A DNA stretch of 62,406 nt from Acidisphaera sp. L21. GTDB taxonomy: Bacteria; Pseudomonadota; Alphaproteobacteria; Acetobacterales; Acetobacteraceae. Under the pieces are notes generated by a model. It saw only the letters and a list, made by a program, of their open reading frames with translations. It made no database searches and was not told the DNA's origin. The stretch is taken from NCBI RefSeq assembly GCF_009765685.1, contig NZ_LMUY01000096.1, positions 2,525-64,930 of the forward strand, read 5' to 3'. Position numbers and translations under genes: made by a program. Positions within the stretch are counted from its first letter, which is position 1, and each line of letters starts with the position of its first letter. This document shows, one piece after another, positions 56,820 to 62,406 of the stretch.

Positions 56820-57794
56820 TCAGGAGGCGAGGAATTCGGCGAAATAGTCGTCGACCGAGACCAGCTTGCTGGTGAGCCCAAGGCGGTGGCCCATGGCGCA
56901 GAACGCCTCCATCGTTTTGCGGTTGGCGTCCATGCCGTGGGCGTAGATCCCAGTGCCGATGGCGGCCGCTGCCTCGTCCCGCTCCTGCTCGAACCAGGGG
57001 GAGGCATAGGGAAAGCCCTCGATGGAGGATAGATAGGCGTCCTCGCACCGGCTGAAGGCGTCGGTGACCTTGCGGGCAAGGCTCTTATCCGCCTCCCACA
57101 CGTCGCGGCGCAGCACCATCAGGTGTTGGGGCGGGAACAGGCCCGTTTCCTTGTAGTATTGCGTCTCCACCGGGCGGTATTCCGGCAGCAGCCGCACGAT
57201 CGGGCCGTTCACGGCGTCGAAGCGCTTCGGGCGGCCCGGGCTGTAGATCGCGTCCAGTTCCCCCGCCACCAGCATGTCCGCCAGCGACCGGCCGTCCGGC
57301 GCCGCAACACAACAGGACGCCAGGTCGGTCGGCTTACGGCCGGAATAATTGTCGTCGATCTCGCCAATGGTCCATTGCAGCGCCATCGGGTCCAGCCCGG
57401 CCCAGGCAAGGAAATGGCGGTACCAGATCGAGCCGCTGGCGGTCCAGCTATACATCCCGATCCGCTTGCCCGCGAGTTGCGCCACGGTGGTGATCGGCGA
57501 GCCCTTGCACACGTACAGATCGCGCGCGGTGAAATTGCGCAGCACGAAGATCGGCAGCGCCACGAACGACCGGTCCCCCTGGTCGATCCGGCGCAGGTGG
57601 ATGCCCATCGACGCCTCGCCGCCCGCGACCTCCGTGCTGGCTAGCGCCTCCTTCATCACGGCGGCGCGGCTGGGCCAGGCGCCGGGATCGCTCAGCTTCA
57701 GCTTCAGGTCCAAGCCCTCCGCCTGCACCTTGCCGCTGGCGAGCGGCATGATGCGGTTGTAGTCGGCACAGGTGAGCGTGATGGTCTTAGTCAT
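56820..57794 (-). CDS. 4,5-dihydroxyphthalate decarboxylase / NMT1-type binding-fold protein
   Basis: 324 residues without signal peptide, so cytoplasmic. Pattern: MTKTITLTCADYNRIMPLASGKV, TARDLYVCKGSPITTVAQLAGKRIGMYSW, EIDDNYSG and QHLMVLRRDVWE. It is homologous to periplasmic NMT1/TauA binding proteins and to 4,5-dihydroxyphthalate decarboxylase, which lacks export. In a catabolic operon a lyase/decarboxylase or a substrate-sensing role are both possible; no catalytic residue set can be named. AGGAA 10 nt upstream overlaps the end of the flavoprotein gene. Confidence 0.78.
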   Translation of the reverse strand: MTKTITLTCADYNRIMPLASGKVQAEGLDLKLKLSDPGAWPSRAAVMKEALASTEVAGGEASMGIHLRRIDQGDRSFVALPIFVLRNFTARDLYVCKGSPITTVAQLAGKRIGMYSWTASGSIWYRHFLAWAGLDPMALQWTIGEIDDNYSGRKPTDLASCCVAAPDGRSLADMLVAGELDAIYSPGRPKRFDAVNGPIVRLLPEYRPVETQYYKETGLFPPQHLMVLRRDVWEADKSLARKVTDAFSRCEDAYLSSIEGFPYASPWFEQERDEAAAAIGTGIYAHGMDANRKTMEAFCAMGHRLGLTSKLVSVDDYFAEFLAS

Positions 57795-57806
57795 CGAATG
57801 GGGTTC

Positions 57807-59132
57807 CTAAACCTGCGGTGACTGAGGCTTGCCCTCAGCCGCCAATTTCGCACGCACCTTGGCCGTGCGACTATCCTTGAACGACATCCAACTGAACACC
57901 GCGGGCATGAACCAGGATTTGCCGCTGAAGAACGGCACTGCGGCGGGCGGGCGGAAATCGAACGCGGATTTGCCGGCCGCCTCGCCCAGCACCTGCAACG
58001 CGGCCTTCTTGCCCGCCCACCGCGCCCAGACCACGCCCGATCCGCAATACCCGGCGGCGTAGCGCACGCCATTATGGCTAAAGATGCGCGGCACCATGTC
58101 GCGGTTCATTGCCACGTGTCCGAACCAGCTATTCGACAGTTCCACGTCCTTCAGTTCGGGGAAAATCCCCGTCATCGCCGTGCGCAGCGCCGTGATCGGC
58201 CATTCTGCGTCGCCAGCGATCGTGCCATCGCGGCCGCCGAACAAGATGCGCGTGCCATCTGGCGACGGCCGGTAATAGTAATGGTTGGCCCGTGAATCGC
58301 TCAGCATCATGCGCCGGGGCATCAGCGCGCCCATCAGATTGGGCGAAAGCGGTTCGGTGGCGATGATCCGGCTGCGCACCGGCACCAGCCGTCGCCGCAC
58401 CCATTTGTCCGACCCGTCGGCGTAGCCGTTCGGCCCGGCGATCACGTGCGCGGCGGTCACCGTGCCGCGGGCGGTGCGGACCTCGAATTTGTCGCCCTTG
58501 GCCTCGATCCCCTGCACCGCCGTCTCGCCATGGATCACCACGCCGGCGGCCAATGCCAGGCGCACCATCTCGGCATGCAGCTTTGCCGGGTGCAGGCCGC
58601 CGATATCCATGCGGACACTGCCGCCGTAATAGTAGTCGGTGCCGAGGAAACCGTGCTGCTCGCCCTTCGGCACGGCGTACGCCTCGATCCCCAGGCTTTT
58701 TGCCAGGCGCTCCGCCTCACGCGCGTTCGTCTCATAATGCTGGGGCGTCGCAGCGCCGAGGAAGCGGCCGACCAGTTTGAAATCGCAATCGATGCCCTCT
58801 TCGGCGATGAAGCGATACAGATCGTTCCGCGCCTCGATCGCCTCGGCCTGGATCGCGTCCGCCCGCTCCTTGCCGAATTTGCGCACCATCTCGGCATAGC
58901 CGGGCCGCAGATTGCCGCTGGTGATGCCGCCGTTGCGGGTGGAGGCACCCTCGCCCGGCCGCTGCTTGTCGAACACCTGCACCGAGCGCCCGGCCCGCGC
59001 CAGGGTGATCGCGGCAGACAACCCGGTATAACCGGCGCCGACGATCGCCACGTCGGAAATCGTCTGCACATACTGCTGGGGTATGGTCGGCGGGGTGGCG
59101 GCCAGCCACCAATACGGGTCAGCGCTTCTCAA
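57807..59132 (-). CDS. FAD-dependent amine/amino-acid oxidase (DAO family)
   Basis: 441 residues from TTG 59132 (GGAG 7 nt upstream), whose TTGA overlaps the OYE stop. The dinucleotide motif is VGAGYTGLSAAITLARAG (about 31-48); ASTRNGGITSGNLRPGY follows, the usual flavin-contact region of gamma-glutamylputrescine-oxidase/sarcosine-oxidase-like enzymes; the C-terminus has YAAGYCGSGVVWARWAGKKAAL. It oxidises a secondary amine or N-methyl amino acid; sarcosine would fit the operon (inference). Confidence 0.87.
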   Translation of the reverse strand: MRSADPYWWLAATPPTIPQQYVQTISDVAIVGAGYTGLSAAITLARAGRSVQVFDKQRPGEGASTRNGGITSGNLRPGYAEMVRKFGKERADAIQAEAIEARNDLYRFIAEEGIDCDFKLVGRFLGAATPQHYETNAREAERLAKSLGIEAYAVPKGEQHGFLGTDYYYGGSVRMDIGGLHPAKLHAEMVRLALAAGVVIHGETAVQGIEAKGDKFEVRTARGTVTAAHVIAGPNGYADGSDKWVRRRLVPVRSRIIATEPLSPNLMGALMPRRMMLSDSRANHYYYRPSPDGTRILFGGRDGTIAGDAEWPITALRTAMTGIFPELKDVELSNSWFGHVAMNRDMVPRIFSHNGVRYAAGYCGSGVVWARWAGKKAALQVLGEAAGKSAFDFRPPAAVPFFSGKSWFMPAVFSWMSFKDSRTAKVRAKLAAEGKPQSPQV

Positions 59133-60289
59133 CCCTCGACTCCAATTCGGTCGCGCAATTCCAGCCACCACCCGTAGGAGGGCGGCCAGCGCTGCCAATC
59201 CACATCGTCACCCAATGCCTGGGCGGCATGCAGCGCCCAATGCGGGTCGGTCAAGACCTCGCGCCCGATGGCGATCAGATCGGCCCGGCCAGCTTGCAAG
59301 ATCGCCTCCGCCTGGGGGCCGTCCAGGATGACGCCGACGGCCATGGTCGGCATATTCAATTCCCGCCGGATCGCCTCGGCATAGGGAACCTGATGGCCGC
59401 GCTTCAGCTTCGTGCGCGTCTTGACGAAATCCATGATCGAATTTTCGGCCCGGATCCCGCCAGACGAACAATCGATCAAATCCACCCCCCGCGCCCGCAA
59501 TTCGCGGGACAGGGTGAAGCTGTCCTCGATCGTCCACCCATCGCTGCGCGTGTCCAAGTCGGGCCGCCAATCGACGCAGGACAGGCGAAAGAACAGCGGC
59601 TTGTCGTCCGGCCAATTCGCCCGCACGCTCTCCGCAATCTCCAGCGCAAACCGCATCCGGCCGTTGATGTCGCCGCCATACGCGTCGTTGCGAAAATTCG
59701 CCACCGGCGAGAGGAACGAATGAATGAGGTAGCCGTGCGCCGCATGGATATCCAGCACGTCGAACCCGGCCTGCGCCGCCCGTGCCGCACCGCGCCCGTA
59801 ATCCGCCACCAGGCACTGGATGTCTTCCACCGACATCTGCCGCGGCTGGTGCCAACCTTCGATCGTCTTGGCGGCGCTGGAACTCACGGGCTGCCACGGC
59901 GGCTCACCCTTTGCCGCCTCCGCCTCCCCCAACGGCCCCAGCCCTTCCCATGGACGCTGACGGGACGATTTCGGCCCGGCATGATGCAATTGCGCCGCGG
60001 CCAGGCTGCCTTGCGCCTGCACGAACTCCGCAATGCGGCGCAGCGGGGCGATGTGGTCGTCCGACCAGATGCCCAGATCGCCGTAGGTGTTGCGGCCGAT
60101 CGGGTGGACGATCAGCGCCTCCGTCATCACGGTGCCGATGCCACCGACGGCGTATTTCGCCAAATGCTGGAAATGCCAATCCGTCGCCACACCATCCGGC
60201 CCGGCTTTGTACATCTGCATCGGCGCCACCACGATGCGGTTCGGGAAGGTGACGCCACGCAGCGTGAACGGGCTGAACAGCAGGCTCAT
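59129..60289 (-). CDS. NADH:flavin oxidoreductase, Old Yellow Enzyme family (YqjM-like)
   Basis: 386 residues from ATG 60289. FMN/substrate marks: PNRIVVAPMQMY, QLHHAGPKSS (the His pair that binds phenolate or nitro ligands) and DIHAAHGYLIHSFLSPVANFRNDAYGG. The C-terminal LIAIGREVLTDPHWALHAA has the FMN phosphate loop. It reduces activated C=C bonds or acts as an N-demethylase-type flavoenzyme. It overlaps the HyuB gene (ATGA) and the amine-oxidase gene, so it is fully coupled. Its role in a hydantoin operon is not standard. Confidence 0.9.
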   Translation of the reverse strand: MSLLFSPFTLRGVTFPNRIVVAPMQMYKAGPDGVATDWHFQHLAKYAVGGIGTVMTEALIVHPIGRNTYGDLGIWSDDHIAPLRRIAEFVQAQGSLAAAQLHHAGPKSSRQRPWEGLGPLGEAEAAKGEPPWQPVSSSAAKTIEGWHQPRQMSVEDIQCLVADYGRGAARAAQAGFDVLDIHAAHGYLIHSFLSPVANFRNDAYGGDINGRMRFALEIAESVRANWPDDKPLFFRLSCVDWRPDLDTRSDGWTIEDSFTLSRELRARGVDLIDCSSGGIRAENSIMDFVKTRTKLKRGHQVPYAEAIRRELNMPTMAVGVILDGPQAEAILQAGRADLIAIGREVLTDPHWALHAAQALGDDVDWQRWPPSYGWWLELRDRIGVEG

Positions 60290-62310
60290 TCGGCGGCCTG
60301 CGCGGGCCGCGCCAATAGATCGGCCGGCGGGGGCGGCAGGTCGGCAAAACTTTCGATCAGCACCGAATAGGCCCGAACCACGTCGTCTGCACCGCCATCC
60401 GGCCCGGCAATTTTGCCTTTTATCGCCGCGAACACACGGTGCTTGACGAAATAGCGCCACGTGACCGGCACCGCCGCCAGGAGACGGGTCAACACGTCAT
60501 AGCGCGGCCGGGTCCACTCTGCCTCGAACGCGACGCGGCCAGGGCCGTGCCCGAACTCGCCCAGCACGCGCTGCCGGGCCAGGTCACCGCGCAGCCTCGC
60601 TGTGGCCGGCATATCCGCCGTGCCGGTGGCGTCCAGCACCACGCCGTAGTCGCTGTGCGCCCTGGCTGGGGAGACGAAGCCGCGGGCGATGTCCTCCAAC
60701 ACTTCTTCCACCGGTCGCTCCAGCGCGTCGCCGTAGCCGCCACCGCCGGGTCCCTGGATCAGCAGAATGTCCAACGGCTCGCACAGCACCACGTCGGTGG
60801 AGCCTAATTCCACCGTGTTCGGCCCATCTGGGTTCTTGGCGAAGCGCGACACCGCCCCGGCCTGCCCGCCGGCCAGGCCCCAGGCGGAGAAGACCGAGCG
60901 GTCGCGGTTACGCGCCGTCACCATGGATTGCGGGGTGAAGACCTGGAACTCCATCTCCAGTGCCGAGCCACCGCGATAGCGCCCGGCCCCGCCGGTATCC
61001 GGCACCAGCCCGTAGCGACGCACGCGGATCGGGACCTCCGCCTCGTTGATCTCCACCGGCGTGTTCTTCAGGAACGACATATTCGCGCCGCTGCCCTCCG
61101 CCCCATCCGCCTTCGGCCCACCGCCCGCGCCGCCGCCGACCGGCCCGGCCGAGGCCATGATCGAACGGCCGGCCCGGTTTGCCGTCTTCACGTTCATCAG
61201 GCTCAACCCATTGGCGGGCGACGCAGGGAACCGGTCCGGAAACGCCCGGGCGAACACGCCGATGACGGCGGTTTGCGTGACGTTGTTCAGCAGGCTGCGC
61301 ATGCCCACCGCCGCAGGCTCGATCGCGTTCATCACCGTGCCCGGCGGCGAGATCATCCGCACGGGCCGCATCAGCCCGTAATTCAGCGTGAGCGTCGGGT
61401 CTAGCGAGTAGAGCGCGTAGACCACACCCACCGTCAACAGCGAATGCCGCTCCTTCCCGCCGGTCGGCATGTTCAGTGAGGACACGAGTTGCGGGTCGCT
61501 GCCGGTGAAATCGATCGTCAGCGAATCGCCGTGAATGCGCAGCGTGGCGGCAATTCGCACCGGGTATCCGCCGACCGAATCTTCGTCGGCGTAATCGGCG
61601 AAGAACCACTCGCCATCCGGCAGGCTGGCGATCAGCGCGCGGGACTGCTTCTCGGCGTAATCCAGCAGCGCGCCCAGCCCGGTGCTGAACGGCTCCAGCC
61701 CGAACCGGTCGATGATCTCGTGCACCTTGCGCTCACCCACGTTGGCGCAGGCGATCTGGGCGTTCAAATCGCCCCAATTCTGCTCCGGCATCCGCACGTT
61801 GCGCGAAATGATGCGCAGCAGGTCGTCGTTCATCACGCCATCGCGCACCAGCCGCATCGGCGGAATACGCAGCCCCTCCTGATGGATCTCCGTCAGGCTG
61901 CGGGACAGCGTGGCGGGCACGGCGCCGCCCACATCGGTGTTATGAATATGGTTGCCGACGAAGCAGACCAGCCTACCATCCCGAAACACCGGCTTCCACA
62001 TATGCACGTCCGGCGTGTGCGTCGCGACGTAGCCGGCATACGGGTCGCTGGTGATGCAGATATCGCCCTCGCGATAATCGAACTCCGGTATCACCCCGCC
62101 ATAGTCGAGCCCGGTATACCAGGTGGCGCCGAACGTCTTGGGCGACGCAACGGTCAGCCCCTCCGGCGTGAGCACCTGGCACGAGAAATCCTCCGTCTCC
62201 TTCACGAAGGTGGAGTGGGCGGTGCGCATCAGCGTCCAGCCCATGCTTTCCGCCGCGGCGGCGCAGTAATTCGCCAGCACCTGGATGCTGGCATTGTCGA
62301 GAGTCGTCAT
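60286..62310 (-). CDS. hyuB: hydantoinase B / oxoprolinase family protein (N-methylhydantoinase beta-type subunit)
   Basis: 674 residues, a complete HyuB-type chain. Motifs: TLMRTAHSTFVKETEDFSC, DPYAGYVATHTPDVHMW, VGNHIHNTDVGG (metal-binding His), and GPGGGGYGDALERPVEEVLEDIARGFVSPARAHSDYGVVLD at the C-terminus. ATP-dependent HyuAB enzymes open hydantoin or pyroglutamate rings and carboxylate acetophenone in related systems. The ATG overlaps the stop of the hyuA fragment (ATGA). The downstream amidase argues for N-carbamoyl products. Confidence 0.92.
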   Translation of the reverse strand: MTTLDNASIQVLANYCAAAAESMGWTLMRTAHSTFVKETEDFSCQVLTPEGLTVASPKTFGATWYTGLDYGGVIPEFDYREGDICITSDPYAGYVATHTPDVHMWKPVFRDGRLVCFVGNHIHNTDVGGAVPATLSRSLTEIHQEGLRIPPMRLVRDGVMNDDLLRIISRNVRMPEQNWGDLNAQIACANVGERKVHEIIDRFGLEPFSTGLGALLDYAEKQSRALIASLPDGEWFFADYADEDSVGGYPVRIAATLRIHGDSLTIDFTGSDPQLVSSLNMPTGGKERHSLLTVGVVYALYSLDPTLTLNYGLMRPVRMISPPGTVMNAIEPAAVGMRSLLNNVTQTAVIGVFARAFPDRFPASPANGLSLMNVKTANRAGRSIMASAGPVGGGAGGGPKADGAEGSGANMSFLKNTPVEINEAEVPIRVRRYGLVPDTGGAGRYRGGSALEMEFQVFTPQSMVTARNRDRSVFSAWGLAGGQAGAVSRFAKNPDGPNTVELGSTDVVLCEPLDILLIQGPGGGGYGDALERPVEEVLEDIARGFVSPARAHSDYGVVLDATGTADMPATARLRGDLARQRVLGEFGHGPGRVAFEAEWTRPRYDVLTRLLAAVPVTWRYFVKHRVFAAIKGKIAGPDGGADDVVRAYSVLIESFADLPPPPADLLARPAQAAE

Positions 62311-62406
62311 GCAGCGGACTCCTCTTTCGGTGTGATGCGCAGATTTGTGTACTCGTCCACGACAGCTATAAACCCAGGCGGTACCACGGTGGTGCAGTCA
62401 TCCTGC
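62307..62406 (-). CDS. hyuA: hydantoinase A / oxoprolinase subunit, C-terminal end (cut by window edge)
   Basis: The last 32 codons of a gene entering from the right: DDCTTVVPPGFIAVVDEYTN, then LRITPKEESAA and a TGA that overlaps the hyuB ATG. The DxxTTVVPPG end is the usual end of HyuA-type ATPase subunits. HyuA and HyuB form one ATP-dependent enzyme. Most of the gene lies outside the window. Confidence 0.8.
   Translation of the reverse strand, partial: QDDCTTVVPPGFIAVVDEYTNLRITPKEESAA

Noticed and set aside
56820-57794. Periplasmic ABC substrate-binding protein
   Set aside because: No signal peptide or lipobox and no transporter genes next to it; a cytoplasmic enzyme or sensor reading fits better.
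59228-60370. 380-codon plus-strand frame opposite the OYE gene
   Set aside because: Shadow of an enzyme with complete motifs.

Overview
The window is GC-rich with tightly packed genes and looks like the chromosome of an alphaproteobacterium, most likely Rhodospirillales/Acetobacteraceae. The grounds are the gene content (PhaZ-type PHB depolymerase, a pim-type beta-oxidation operon, serine-glyoxylate aminotransferase, two methyl-accepting chemotaxis proteins, a divergent secA / ppiC-argJ pair) and a full CtrA-type box (TTAA-N7-TTAAC). I see no rRNA, tRNA, IS element, prophage or CRISPR array. The placement is inference from content, not from a marker gene.

Layout. 1-6.5 kb: a Tat-exported phosphoesterase cut by the window edge; a 3-hydroxyacyl-CoA dehydrogenase divergent from a TetR-phaZ pair around a 20-bp PsrA-like palindrome; an acyl-CoA ligase; two tandem small exported Cys/His/Gly proteins. 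6.5-13.8 kb: a minus-strand five-gene operon in pimFABCD order (multifunctional hydratase/dehydrogenase, dicarboxylate-CoA ligase, thiolase, two acyl-CoA dehydrogenases). 14-26 kb: nitronate monooxygenase and ChaC; an XRE regulator; a nitroreductase; a DUF3750 protein; an amidase with a tiny coupled upstream partner; OsmC plus threonine dehydratase; guaA; and a LysR/SDR/NADP-reductase module. Two paralogous ~70-residue helical-hairpin proteins lie in its AT-rich gaps. 26-37 kb: aminotransferase and beta-lactamase-fold hydrolase; nrdAB; a small helical protein; TrmN6-like methyltransferase with DUF2007; polyprenyl diphosphate synthase; the first chemoreceptor. 37-43.6 kb: SDR, an ABC importer (SBP, permease, ATPase) translationally coupled to an alpha/beta hydrolase, a 52-aa charged protein and the second chemoreceptor.

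43.7-56.1 kb: exopolysaccharide genes in two blocks (glycosyltransferase and Wzc-like tyrosine kinase; then Wza-like export lipoprotein and an outer-membrane barrel), separated by a Tat-type creatininase-family protein, secA, ppiC and argJ. 56.1-62.4 kb: a minus-strand catabolic operon (hyuA fragment, hyuB, OYE flavoenzyme, amine-oxidase-type flavoprotein, dihydroxyphthalate-decarboxylase/SBP-like protein, N-carbamoylsarcosine-amidase-like hydrolase). This set resembles the route N-methylhydantoin -> N-carbamoylsarcosine -> sarcosine -> glycine.

Fatty/dicarboxylic acid use, PHB mobilisation and amide/hydantoin degradation dominate the accessory content. The least explained items are the amidase small partner, the paralogous 70-aa hairpin proteins, the exported Cys/His pair and the hydantoin-type operon. 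All starts were chosen by eye from ribosome-binding sites and family lengths.
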